Positions 9,601 to 60,250 of a DNA stretch of 64,000 nucleotides are shown here, in pieces. A model generated the notes under the pieces. It did not search any database. It was not told where the DNA came from and saw nothing but the letters and a program-made list of their open reading frames with translations. The DNA comes from Rhea pennata (lineage: Eukaryota; Chordata; Aves; Rheiformes; Rheidae): the NCBI RefSeq assembly GCF_028389875.1, contig NC_084671.1:28949083-29013082 (forward strand), given 5' to 3'. Made by a program: the position numbers and the translations under genes. Within the stretch, counting starts at the first letter, position 1. Each line of letters starts with the position of its first letter.

Positions 9601-12366
9601 CTCCGGCGAGCACGTTCCCGGGTGATCTCCGCGTGGGATTGCACCACCACGAGCGCATAGCTGGAGGAGAAGGGCCAGGCACCGGTGGCGCTTCTCTCTG
9701 TCTGCCTTGCTCATCGGTGGGAGATGGTGCAGCAGGCCGGGGTGCTGCTCCCCGGGGAGCTTTCCCGTATGCTGCTGGTTGGAGAGGAGGGATCGTGGGT
9801 GGGAGCTCCCTGGGGGCACCAGCGCCTCCTCCTGTGTCAGCCTCTTCCCTGCAGCTTCTGCTGGAAACAGGCCCCCAATTAATGCTTGAACGGACATTTT
9901 TCTTATCGGTGGGCTTCCAACATGTCCAAGGTGGCTGTATTGTCCATGCCTTGAGGAGGATAACAAACAGCCCCTTTGAGCTCTCTGCCTGTTAACTCTG
10001 AAACATAATGATGGCAGCACCCCACTGCACTGCTGTGTAACGTTATGAAATGGGCATCTCTAGCATGAACAGGGCCTGGGTGTCGTGACGCCAGGAGACC
10101 ATGGCTCTTTTTGGCTGGGTCTCCTTGCTCTACAGCAGAAGCACACCCTGGGGAAATAAACGGAGGTGCAGGAGTTTTCCTGCTGGTGGGAGCTGCAGTG
10201 GGGTTCAAGAGGGGCAAACCTCATGCTCCCGCTTTGCTCTAGCAGCACAGAGAGGCCCAGAGGAGCTGGCTCAGAGGGAGGCTGATTCCCTCTGGTTTCC
10301 AGAGGTGGACCAGGGTGCTCACAGGAGTTTCTGTAGCCCTACATAGGGCCCCCATGGTGGGCGGCGGGTGTCTATAGAAGAGACTGCCGATCCTATCTGT
10401 GTGTCTGTCCTGCCAGCTCCCAGCTCTCTGGAGTGTCATGCAGCAAGGGAAGCATCTGGATCACCATGTCCACCATGAGCATGTATATTCTGGCCCCCGG
10501 CACATCCTGGGAACAGAGCTGGGTGTCAAACCTGCTCCCTGCCGCCTGCACTAGGCACCAGGCCTGGTGCTAAGCCAGGGAGGGGGAACGGGCACCTGGC
10601 CCCCGTGACAAATGCGTCGTGGAAGCCACCAATGTCCGCATGGGCATTTTGAAGGCATTGGCCAAGCTCACCCACCCAGTTGCCTGGTTGCCAGAGGGAG
10701 AGAAAACACCTGGTGAAAGCCCATGGAAAGCTGGGTGCCTGTGCTCCCCCAGGGACGGATGGCAGCTCATGGGAGCTGCAATTGCCCAAGAGCACATTTG
10801 CTTTGGGACGGGTGAGTGAGAGCTGGCTTTGTGAAAATCAAGGGTGAGCTGCTCCCACCAAACTCCTTGCAGTAATCTGAGAGCGTTCGAGGCAGTGCCA
10901 GTTGCCTACTTGGAAAGCACAGTCCCGATTGGAGAGGATTTTAAAAAGGGGACACTTCTGCAAGTGAGAAAAGCTTCTGATGCTCTGGCCAGGAGGGCAA
11001 CGCTTCCCCAGGATCTCCTGCCCTGCAAACAAAGTGGCCACTTGCAGCCTGGGCAGCAGTAGGGCTTGGGCTGTAGTACCTTAAAGTGTCCCTGAAAAGA
11101 AGTGTCATGTCCCCTCACAAGGCCAGCGACATCCTCGAGAGGGACCAAGAGTTGTCCTGTGCAAAGCAATTCCTCCAAAGCTGGCTCTGACTCCACCACC
11201 AGGCAGGGCTCCCAGAGCACATGCCCTTGCTGTTAAGGGCAATGTCCTTCCAGATGTCCATCCTGAGAGTTTCTAACCCTCTGTGGGGGTGGGAAGAGCT
11301 CCCTTGGGCTCCTCCAGCTGTTTGGAGATAGGAAACTCCATGGAGCTGCTTGAGAGAGAAAGGAGGTCCCCCAGGTGCCACCTGGGCCAGAGTGGACTCC
11401 ACCACGTGGGACTGCCGTCAAACAACACAGGAGGTGACATTCCTGTTGAGCCTTTCCCCATAAAGGAAAACCGATCCCCAAAGAGTCTATGGAATAAATA
11501 CATAAATATGAACAGAGCTGTGAGGTCCAAACCCAGACCTGGAGGACAGCAGCTCGCCGCAAGGATCCCTTTTTGCCCTTTCCACCTCAAAGCTGTTTAC
11601 CCTGAGCTTGGCCCTGCATGCTTGGTGAGGGCTCTCCTTGCACAACCTGTCCTGTGCTTTGTGGCCTCCTCTCTCCTGCGGCAGCTCCCAGGGCTGACGG
11701 TGAGTGACGTGCTTGCATCTGCTTAAAAAACGAACCAGCAAAGCTAGCTGAAGGCGTTGAAAACCTGCTCTGATAACAGCTAGGGAAGCGGAGCTCAGAA
11801 TACCGTCTCCTCTAGGCAAAGAAAATAAATAACTTCTCAAATGTGCCGCTTTGGTGGACAGAAAGCCAGTGCAGCAAAAACATCAAGTGTCCTCCAAGAG
11901 GATTAAAAATAAATAAGTGAAGCTCGGCTTTTTCTCAGGACCGGGTTCATTTGCAACTCTGCCGGGGGGAGTTGTTTAAATAAAGGGAAATGATCAGTTC
12001 GAACACAGCTCCAGCAAACGTGCTCACTGCATTTCAGGCTGCTTTTGCACGCTGCTCTGACGCAGGCTGGAGAAAAAGCTCATGGTGGTTGAGAAGAAGC
12101 CTCCAAGAGCTTCCCAGGACAAATCACTGCCATGGGGCTGGGTGAACACGTGAAGGCAAGGTCCCATGTAGCCCCTGCATGATTTCATGAGGAGGCCTTT
12201 GGAGCTGCTCAAATTGCTGCATCCAGGCAGATGTTTCGGAAACAGAGAGTGGAGTCAGGAGAGCTGTGGAGACGAAGGTTCGGAGGCTGGGGGTGGGTTG
12301 TCCTCGCTGCCCTCCCTGCCGGGGTGGCACAGCCCATTACTGGGTCTGTGGCTCCTCATGCACTGC
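6650..12366. other. ETV5-DGKG interval: intergenic DNA and DGKG 3' UTR
   Basis: No coding exon or interspersed repeat recognised. The right-hand part (below 12367) must include the DGKG 3' UTR. Minus-strand AATAAA hexamers occur at 9508-9503 and 8605-8600, so the UTR could be about 2.9 or 3.8 kb. Simple repeats include a GGT run near 9168-9186, a TCC run near 9558-9577 and a GAAA-rich tract near 8423-8447. CpG density falls sharply right of 6640. Confidence 0.6.
8600..8605 (-). terminator. DGKG: Candidate DGKG polyadenylation signal (distal)
   Basis: Minus-strand AATAAA followed at once by GGTGGTGATGA, a GU-rich downstream context. It lies about 3.8 kb past the DGKG stop codon. A second AATAAA at 9508-9503 has a less GU-rich context. 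I saw no AATAAA or ATTAAA between 9508 and the stop. Choice between the two is uncertain. Confidence 0.35.
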
Positions 12367-51379
<39,013 letters not shown>

Positions 51380-51395
<16 letters not shown>

Positions 51396-51560
51396 CGTTG
51401 CGGCGGCCACAGAGCGGGACGAGCCGTGCCACGGCGCCCGCAGCTGTCTGGGCTCCTCGCCGCGGGGCCTGGCTGGCCGCCGCCGTTCACATCAGCGCTG
51501 CGAGGGGGGCGGCGGGCTCTCGTCCTGCAGGCGCCGGCCCCGCGGCCCCGCGGGCAGCAA
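51380..51560 (-). promoter_or_regulatory. DGKG: CpG-rich patch at the DGKG ATG exon
   Basis: Dense CpG around and just upstream of the DGKG ATG. It may be a promoter with the start site in the ATG exon, or simply a CpG-rich 5' UTR exon downstream of the island at 59.3-60.25 kb. Confidence 0.55.
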
Positions 51561-54500
51561 ATCCATGGGCTTCACAGCAGCCGAGCCGAGAGCATCCATT
51601 CAGCACCCACCTCCCTGGAACGGGGAAGAAACGGAGGCGACAGGATGACTGAGGCTGCTGCCTGCCCGCAGCCACCAGCGCACGGTGACTGGCCCAGTGC
51701 CGGCATCTGTCTCGGCCCCGGCACGCACGGAGCTAGCCCCTGCTCCGACTGCAGTGATGGGCTGGCACAAACGAGGGTGAATGCAGCCAGGTGCCCCAGG
51801 GTGCCTGACCGTCCCCAAGGCAAAAAAAAAAAAAAAAAAAAAGAAGAGAAAGAGCTTCTCACCCATCAGGCTCCACTATGCTCAGGCAGACTCACTGGAG
51901 CTCACTAAGAAATAATGCAGATGAGCCTTCCCTATCCAGGCCATAACGTCCTGGGGTGGGAGCCAAAGCTTCCCAGCTAAATCTCCAGCCAGAGGTGCTT
52001 TGCATAGTGGGACACAGCCTTTCCAGGTCTTTAATCGCCACTTTTCTCCCCTGTGCTCGGCCCAGCCCTCTAGCAGAGGGCTTTAAGAGATGCTACGAAC
52101 AGGAGGGATTCCCTAGGCTGGATAAAAAGGGAAATGCTGGGATAAGGCAGCAAAAAATGCTCTGCTGCTTCCAGCTAGATGTTTGCCAGGTGCATTTTCC
52201 AGGGGAATTCAGCATGCTCCAAGCAGAAAGCGCTATTAATTAGCAAATAGCTCACAAGGCTTTGAGGGCAGGAGATCTGAACAAGTGGAAACTCAGACCG
52301 TGCTTACAGCTACGAAACTGGTCACGATCTTTAGATGCCTCCTGGGGCCAATAATCATTTCTAATGAAAACCTCTGCTGAAGATTGGGTGAGGGGGAACA
52401 CGCACAAATAAGAGACGTGTTGGAGGAACCTGTGCCGTAGAGGAAATGTCAGGAGGCCTCAACAGAAGTGGCAGCCTCCAGCCGACCGCTTTGCAGGCTT
52501 CAAAACACATTAGCTTCTTCACTTAACTGAATCAACTGCCGAGGTTTGGGGGGAAATGTCAGCTTCCCTGAGACAGTTGTTCTTCAAGAAGCAGATGAGA
52601 GCAATTTGATCTCGATTTTAGGGCTATCTCCCTGCTAAATGTTGCCTGCCAGTTTTCCACCAGCCTGATTTGACTAAACGGATCAAACAGGCCGCGGGAA
52701 ATCTGTAAAAGGCCAACTGACCTCAGGCAGCATCCGAGAAGTTCCCTCATCTGTCACGTTGAGCTGGCTGGGCTGCCCGTGCCACCTTTTCATTAGAGGG
52801 ACAAGGCATTTGATTAAGGCGAATGAGTCATGTCAAGCGGGGAAGCGGAGGGGAGGGTGTCGATCAGATGGACCCTTCGCATCCATCTCCTTACACCTCT
52901 CACCTCTCCTTTGCTAACAGCTACTTTTGAAAAGGCAAACTGCTCCAGATGCAAGCACAACCTGAGCGCTTGGTGGCTTCTGCAGCCTCCACTCGTGTTG
53001 TTTACCGCATCTGCTGTTCCATTTTCCTGCAAACCCTCCCTAATTCAGAGAGCAGATATGACACGCTTCACACAGCTTTTGGTAGGCAGGCAAAGGCAAA
53101 AAAAAGTGTTTGGTGCTCTGGTTCTCCCACCGCTCAGCATTTGCCGCCGCAGCGGTGAGCAGCTGGATGCACAGGTCCAAGCTAGCGCTGGGCGCTGGCC
53201 TTGACCCTGCGGTGCGCAGCTGTGCGGGACCTGCGGCACTGCCCATGAAGCTCGGCTGCTTTCGCTTGGCCCTGCCAGTTTGCACGGGCATCTCCAACCC
53301 GCTGCCTTCCATCTTCCACACCTTCCTCTCGGGTTTGGGGAGGACTCGATCTCCTCGTGGGAGTCTTGCCAGAAGCATACCGCAGAGAGGGAGGAGGAGG
53401 AGGAGGAAAAGGCACGGGATTGTTATCACAAGGATATTAGCTGGAGGGGCTTAACACATGATAAAGATAGGTTTGGGCCCAAATGAATGATACTTCTCCC
53501 AGAGCACAGCTGCTTTTAATAGCCCATCGCTGCAGCACAGTTTCTGCCTCCTGCTAAGAAGATGTGGCCACCTGGCCAAAGGTATGGAGCAAGAATAATT
53601 TTCTTTACTAATATTATTTTGCCTCTTACACCCGTTACTGCAAGCACCCTGGGGGCTACACAGGACACAAATGCAAAGCCCCACCTTGGGGGAGGAGGAA
53701 GCACCCTAACACCATCCTCAGAGCTATGGAGAGGACAGTGACCCACTACCATGGGGCAAAAAAGCAGTGCAGAGCAGAGCATCCACAGTTGCTCTCAGAT
53801 GGTGGCCAAGAGGGTTTTCCAAATGTAGGAAGTGAATACCACCAGCCTCGTAGAGAGTAGGTAAAAACAAGCTCTCCAAGAACTGTTGTTGCCCCAACAC
53901 ATGGAGAAAAGCAAAGCAAGCTCCAAGGGGCTGCTACTCCCCCAGGCATAAGTCTGCTGGGGCTAAATGACCCAGATCTGCTTAGCCCTTGCCCCCTGTG
54001 ATGCTATACCGGCGACCGCGAGCGCTAGTTTGGAGCAAAACCTGCTTCGCTGCCATGCCCTTCAGAGCAACCCTGAGGAGATGATGGAACCGTCACCACA
54101 GGGGTAACGGAGATCAAGTATTAAATGTTCCAGCTGCATACGTTTTTTCTCCTTTGTTTCAGTTAACAGCTAAGGTGTCAAGGAGAGAGTGCTGTGGGAT
54201 GCTCTAAGGATACAAATGAGACATTAGCTCTTGGGGGAGAAAGGAGAGCAGCTTTCCGAAGCAACGGAAGCCCTATAGCTTATTACCCCAGAAGCACCAG
54301 CCATACCCCCAAGCAACCCGGAACGTCAATCTGCAGGGATGTGGGGTGCAGACGTGGTATGGCCAACATTCTGGGCAGCTGTGGGGCCGTGTGGGCAACC
54401 CGAGCAGCTCTCCAGGCACCCACTGTGCCTCAGGGTGGCCAGCCCCAGAGCTGGGGTACCAGGGAGCAGGGCAACCGGCAAGCAGGTGGAATTCATCTCA

Positions 54501-55484
54501 ATGCAAATTGACCTATTGGGGATCTTGCTACCCCAGGGATGCTCTCTAAGATTTAGACAGCCACTTCTGTCCCCCAAAAGCTCTTCTGTGGCTCACCTGC
54601 CGCTGTTTTCCATTCCCCTCTCCCAGCCCAGGAAACATTTGCTCTACTTAGAAGTGATAAACACGGCCATAGGGAGACATGCTCCAGCGTTTCTGTGGGC
54701 CTGCAAATGAGACGTGGAGCCAGCGTGCTGCAGAAGGGCAGTATGGCTTCCTGCAAGCAACCTCAATACCTCTGATATTAAATCCAGGGCTGAGGAGCAG
54801 AACCATGTTCCTCAAGCTAAGAAGGCCTTGAGGCAGTGATGGAGGGAAAAAATGTGTCTGGACAATCTAAATAAATATGCATTTTCCAAGAAAAACATCA
54901 CAACAGGAAATATCTGGGTGCCACGGGGGTATTTGGCAGCGCCGGGACACATGCTGCGGATGGGAGACAGCCCTGAAGGTGGAACCACTACCAGGGCTCT
55001 TGTGCTTAGGAACCCCATCCCACGGCCTGTGACTCATCAAATGCAGCACCACACTGATGTCTCCAATCGGGAGTAGGCTGGGCACAATGTTTTTAGGGAT
55101 TTTTCTTTCTGATTAGAAAAAAATCCCTGAAGTGTTCCCAAGCTCCCATTGCTTTCCTAGGGTTCTTTGCCTTGGGGAACAGGACAAGCCAAAATACTGC
55201 GTTTGAACATTTTCAAGATGAAAGTTTGTCTCAAGGTATCTCCCGGATTGGTTCAGAAGAATTCAGGCTGTAAGAAACCCTCTCCCAGTGTAAACGTGCT
55301 TTCTCCTCCACGGAAAAACAGCTGTTTAGTTTGACCTGAAACTAATTTTTTATCTTAAATTTATACAAGGAGCAGCTGAGAGAGCAGGGTTAGCTCGGCC
55401 TGCAGAATAAAAGGTGAAGGGTGGGATCTAGCAGCTGTTCACAGCTACTTAAGACAGATCCAAGTGGCAGCATGAGAAGTTCCC

Positions 55485-55692
55485 ATTGGGCATAAGATTT
55501 CCTCCCCTTGATGGCGGTCAAACACCAGGAGAGTTGGGGGGGATCTACATCCTTGGAGATACTCAGAACTTGCTGGGACAAGGCCCTGAGCAACCTGGCC
55601 AAGGTTTGTAGCAGGCCCCGCTTTGGGCAGGTTGGACGGCAGCTCTTTGGAGGGCACATCCAACCTCCGTCTTCCCGCAAGTCTATGAATTT
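55485..55692 (+). mobile_element. Diverged CR1 LINE 3' fragment, plus orientation
   Basis: Segments GGCGGTCAAACACCAGG, ATCCTTGGAGATACTCAGAA and GGCCCTGAGCAACCTGGCC follow CR1 3' UTR order. Diverged; edges approximate. Confidence 0.75.
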
Positions 55693-58600
55693 CAGCTCCA
55701 AGCTGAACTGCTTTCCATTCCCTGCCTCCCAGGCTCTGGAAAACCCTCAAACCTCATGAATCCAGGAGTGCTGCCAGTGGCAGCCTGCTAGATAATGTGT
55801 ACCAAGCCTCTCCTCTGACGGATGGCAGTAAAGACATTCATCATTTCTTTTAACGAAAGGTTACAGGGCGCCACGAAGGAGGACAAGAAAAGCAAAGCAA
55901 AGCACAGTTAATTGGGCCATCCCAGGGGCTTTCCCCCAGCAATTTCTGGAATAACAAATGCTACTTCTGGCATGCCGGTCTTACATTGCAGGAAGGGAAG
56001 GAATAAGCCTCCCTAGGAATCCAGCTGCTGCTCATTTGGGCGTCCTCTGCTTTGTCAGTGGCAAATTATGTTACATTAAATCAAATTTGCCTCTTTCTAA
56101 AAATAGCTCCCCTCCTAGTGTTACAAATAACACCGGATTTCCCTACTGTTGAAAGCAACTACTGGGGAACGTCTCCTCTCGCCCCTCCGCGGCTTTGTGC
56201 CACTGCCGCGGGGCCGTGTGGTGTGCTCCGAGCAGCGGCCACTCTGCGCCGCCCGCGTGGTTTCTGCCTTTTTGCTCAGAGCAAGCATCTTGCAAGACGG
56301 GACTGCGGGACTACGAAAGCAGCTGGGGGAGGATGGACAAGCTGGTGGGGAGAGCCGAGCTCCGAATGGTAGAGGGGAGCCCTGGGCACCATGGCTGGCT
56401 CCGTGGTGGCAGGGAGAGAAGCTGGCTCCGCGCGAGCCGCGGCCCAGCCATGTATGGCCTGAAATGCTCAAGCCAACAACGGAGAGGCTGGGCCGGACCT
56501 GGTGAAGGGCCAGGCCCCCCCATCGGCGAGTGGGGCCAGCGGGGCGGGGGGTGGGGGGGAGGAGGAAGAGAAGCTGCGGCCACCCCATGACCCAGCTCCG
56601 AAGTATGGGGAGAGGGCACGTCCCCACCTCCCGCGGGAAAGAAATGCCACTCAACGCCCTCGCATAGAGGTGGAGGTGTTTTGCTACTGGCCACCAATCC
56701 CATGGCAAGCTGTATCCTTAGCAAGGCCTTTTCAGGTGAAGTAACTTTTGGAGGAGCTTGTTTTACAACAGGTCTCCTTCTCGTGGTGCACCTCATCTGC
56801 TCTCTGTAGGCCCACTGCTGGGCTGTAGCTAGCGATGGTGATCTAATTCCAAAAGAGCTGGGGCAGAACAGCTGCAGGCAATGCTTATGGTGGGCCACCA
56901 GCTTCCAAGCACCTGCGGAAGAGCCCTTGCTCCTACAGAGTGACTCAAGAGCCTTCATCTTTCAAATGGCTTGAAAGCCTTCCTGGGATGTGTAGAGCCA
57001 TGCCTGGAAGATGTCTGCTTCAGACACCCATTGGGAAGGAGACAGACTGTCTCCTCAGGCTGCAGGAGGTTGCATGTAAGGAGGGAGCGTTCCAACCACG
57101 CAGGCGCATGCACACACATAAGAAAGCTGTAGCTTTCTCGTAGATCCGATGTGCATCACGGCCCTGAAGCCAGGCTCTTTTCCGCATCCCTCGCTGCCAA
57201 CTCAGCCCACAAAGAACCACAATCTCACTCGCAACATCATCTCCCAGGGCAGAAGCAATGTGGGTCCCTGCAGGAATGGCATTTTCCAGCATGCTCAACC
57301 CATCTTTTTTAAAGAGCAGCCTATTTTTGCGTTGTACGGAGGAGAGGCCCCTTAGGCAGTGGGTGGAGCACGAATCCCTCCTGTCCCACCACACCAAAAA
57401 GCCAACCAAGTCACGCTCAAAATATTTTCTGCAATTACATGAGAATGCACTTTTCTGCGTTTTGCCTGGCCTGCCATGGCCAAACCAGAGCAGAGCTCAC
57501 TGGATGTGCCTTTTTCCCTTCTCCTCTCCTTGGAGTCCTCCATGCTGCTTTTTTACTACACGTTCCCCTGCTCTTTAACTCCACACAGAGCCCTAAACCC
57601 ACATTGCTGTCCAAGTACTCCACAGTCGCAGGCCAGTTCACCTCTGCAAGGCCACGTACCATCACGGTATGAAAGCACCGAAACATACTGCCAAAAGGCA
57701 GCCAGGTGTGTGATCTAACGAATGGGCTGGGCCCCACGCTGCGTGGTGGGCTGTGCTTCCCCAAAAGAGCCTGACCGACAAGCCCTGGCAGGATGCTCCA
57801 CGCAAGCCCTGCTCCAGCTGGCCCCTTGAGCTGGGCACCTCTCGTTGGAGGTGCACTCTCGGCCGTAGTGATACAGCCCCTTCCCTCCTGGCACAGCGGC
57901 TTTTCAACATGCGTTCCTGCCAGCTGGTGAGAGCTTCCCATCCCACCTGCCTGGCTCCTTGCAGTTGGCAGCACTCCGGCAAAGAGAGGCAGAGGTGGTT
58001 GTTGTCGCACAACCCAAAAAGGCATATACATCTGCCAGGAACACATTGCTGGGCCTCCATGCCCACCTCCTGGCTGCACGGCATCCTTCCCTGCAGAGCT
58101 TTTAAGAAAAGCAAGTAACGTTTTGCTACGAGATGCTTTGCTCTCCCTGGCTGCTGGGGTTGGAGGACTGGCAAAGCTAGGGAGAAGAGATATCCATGGC
58201 CACCACAAGCACTTACGTGTGGCACGTTTTATCTCCCACACAGCTGGCCAGCAAAATGGAAAGAGGCGGGCTGCTGAAGGCGGCCCACTGGGTCTGGGGT
58301 TGAGCTGTGAAGGCACTGACTCCGAGTGTTAACAGCTGGTTGTGAAGGTACCTATGGTGCCTGATGGGCAGGCTGGAAGCAGATCTCAGCTCAGCCCAGC
58401 CCTGGGAGAACAGCAGTGAGCTTGCCTAGCCCTAGTGCTGGTGCTGGCACCTCGTTCGGCCTGCAAGGGCCAAAACAGCTCGGCTCAGACACTAGGACTC
58501 ATGGAATATCACACCTTATTGCTGTTGTCTTTTTGCAGAACGTTTTTTCTGTTTGAGTTAGGAACAGGCTGGATCCAAGCTAGGACACCTTTTGAGCAAG

Positions 58601-58798
58601 ACAAGTCACCTCACCACTACCATTGCAGGTCCTAGATGGACCACTGCTTGTCTCATGGAAAACTCTCTTCCCGAGTCAGACAGATGAGCACTGTTTCACT
58701 GTTTCATCCTGCAGCCTGGGAGCCTGGGAGCCTTCCAAGGCTACAGCAAGTCTCACTCATCAGACCGAAATTTCCCACCGCCAGCAGGGGTAAGCCTG

Positions 58799-58825
58799 TT
58801 TTTTTTTTTTTTTTTTTTTTTTTTT
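58799..58825 (+). repeat. Poly-T tract
   Basis: About 27 consecutive T upstream of DGKG; simple homopolymer without a recognised element. Confidence 0.85.
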
Positions 58826-59309
58826 CCTTTTGGGAATCCTGTGGCAATGACTCCCATAGGTTAACTGCACCTTGCATGGGAAACTACTGCTTTCCAGTAG
58901 CTTCGAAATTGCTGCTTGCCCCTTTCATCCACTGAAACAACCCGAAGAACAAGTTCCAGACCGCCTTTCTATATGGCTCAGCATGCTAAACGTCTCCTGA
59001 TTATTCTTGCTCTCTAAAGAAAAAGGCCACAGTAATTTTTACTTAACGAGAAAGACACCATCGGGCTTTTCTGGACCAGCAACACAGGGAAACGGCTGAC
59101 TCAGGCTGTACAGCTACTGGCTGAAAAGGCGCGTGGTTTTGCATCAAAGCTGAGACCCAACGCACGTTCACACACCGGTGAAGAGCCGGCCGCGTGCAGC
59201 CTCCGTGGGAATTAGAAGGCTGCATTAGAGGCTGGGTGGCAGCCATGTTCTCAGCCCCTGGGGAAAATGTGATGCTGTGGCGTCCTTCCCTGCCTTTTAG
59301 TGTGTTTTT

Positions 59310-60250
59310 TCCCCCAGGGCTGAGCCCCAGCGCAGCGCCCGGGGAGCCCAGCTCCGGCACCCGTGTGCCGCTCTCCGGATGCTCCCCAAACTGCTCCCAC
59401 CGCGGCCCCACGGGCCCGGGGTGAGGGGGGAACCGCGCGGGACGGGCGAGAGCCGCAAAGTTGCTGCCGGCCTCGGAGGAGGAGGAAGAGGAGGAGGAGG
59501 AGAAGGGGCGGTTTGTTCAAAAAAGCAGAGCTCCCGGGCGGGCTGGGGCTGTTGCCACCGCGGTTTATTTTGCAGCTGGTTTGCAGAAAGCCGCTTCCCC
59601 CCACCACCACCACCATCACCACCTCACCTCCCGCTTCCAGCCCCCCCTCCCCACCCCAGCTTGGGCAGCCGCTGTCGGGGACAACCCCACACCCCCGCCG
59701 CGCTCCCCCCGCGGCAGCGGGCTGCCGCCGGGCTCTCCCCCGCCGTCGGGGCCGCAGCGGCGGCAGCGGCGGCGCTGCCGCAGCCCGTTCGGGGCTGCAA
59801 CCCACCCGCCCGCTCCCCCCGCGGCACAGCCAGTGCTGAGGGAGTGGGGGGGGGTATTTCTTTCCTCTCTTCTCCTTCTCTTCCCGCCCCCCCCCCCCCA
59901 TTTCTTACTTGCAGAGCAGGCGGACAAGCCCGGGCGGGCGGCCCGGGCCGTCGGGGCGCCGCCGGTGCCCGCTGCCCCGGCGGCCCGGCGCGGAGGCGGC
60001 CGGCGGAGTTGGCTGGGGCGGCAGCGGCCGCCGCGGCTGCTCGCCGACTTTTGCCTGTGCGGTCTGACAGCTCCGGCTCCCCCCTTCTTAAGGTGGAGCC
60101 TCGGCGGCAGGCGCGGGGCTGGACCGATGGGCGAGGAGGGATGGCGAGCGGGGGGCCCCCCGCGGCGGCGCTTCCCTTCGCCTCCCCCCCCCCCCCCGCC
60201 CCCGGCCATCCTTAAACCGCCAGGCCAAATTGCAACTAAAGACATAAAAA
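59310..60250. promoter_or_regulatory. Strong CpG island, possible upstream DGKG promoter and leader exon
   Basis: Very CpG-dense with CCG, GAG and poly-C tracts. Good minus-strand donors follow CTGCAA at 59908 (GTAAGA) and GGGAG at about 59625 (GTGAGG), either of which could splice to the acceptor at 51498. An ATAAATAAAAG stretch near 60270 on the minus strand could act as a TATA-like element. On the plus strand the same place reads as a strong acceptor ending at 59914, so direction is not settled. Open frames across it are compositional. Confidence 0.6.

Larger units (their letters stand above)
51498..59300. other. Region upstream of the DGKG ATG exon
   Basis: No coding exons recognised. 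Holds a diverged CR1 (55.5-55.7 kb), a moderately CpG-rich stretch at about 56.16-56.64 kb, an A run (51822-51842), a T run (58799-58825) and a small perfect hairpin (55095-55128). If the 60-kb island is the DGKG promoter, this is the leader intron. Confidence 0.55.

Noticed and set aside
12024..12212. Minus-strand frame with FFSSLRQSS as the DGKG C-terminus
   Set aside because: Superficial likeness only; the exon at 12465..12367 has KITHK, GPPQKSSFF, the right phase and an acceptor.
51396..51410. GTG start five codons upstream of the DGKG ATG
   Set aside because: Vertebrate initiation at GTG is rare and the conserved N-terminus begins at the ATG at 51395.
59850..59914. Certain plus-strand exon starting at 59915
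   Set aside because: The acceptor looks excellent but no coding frame or donor partner on the plus strand is convincing; kept only as an alternative.
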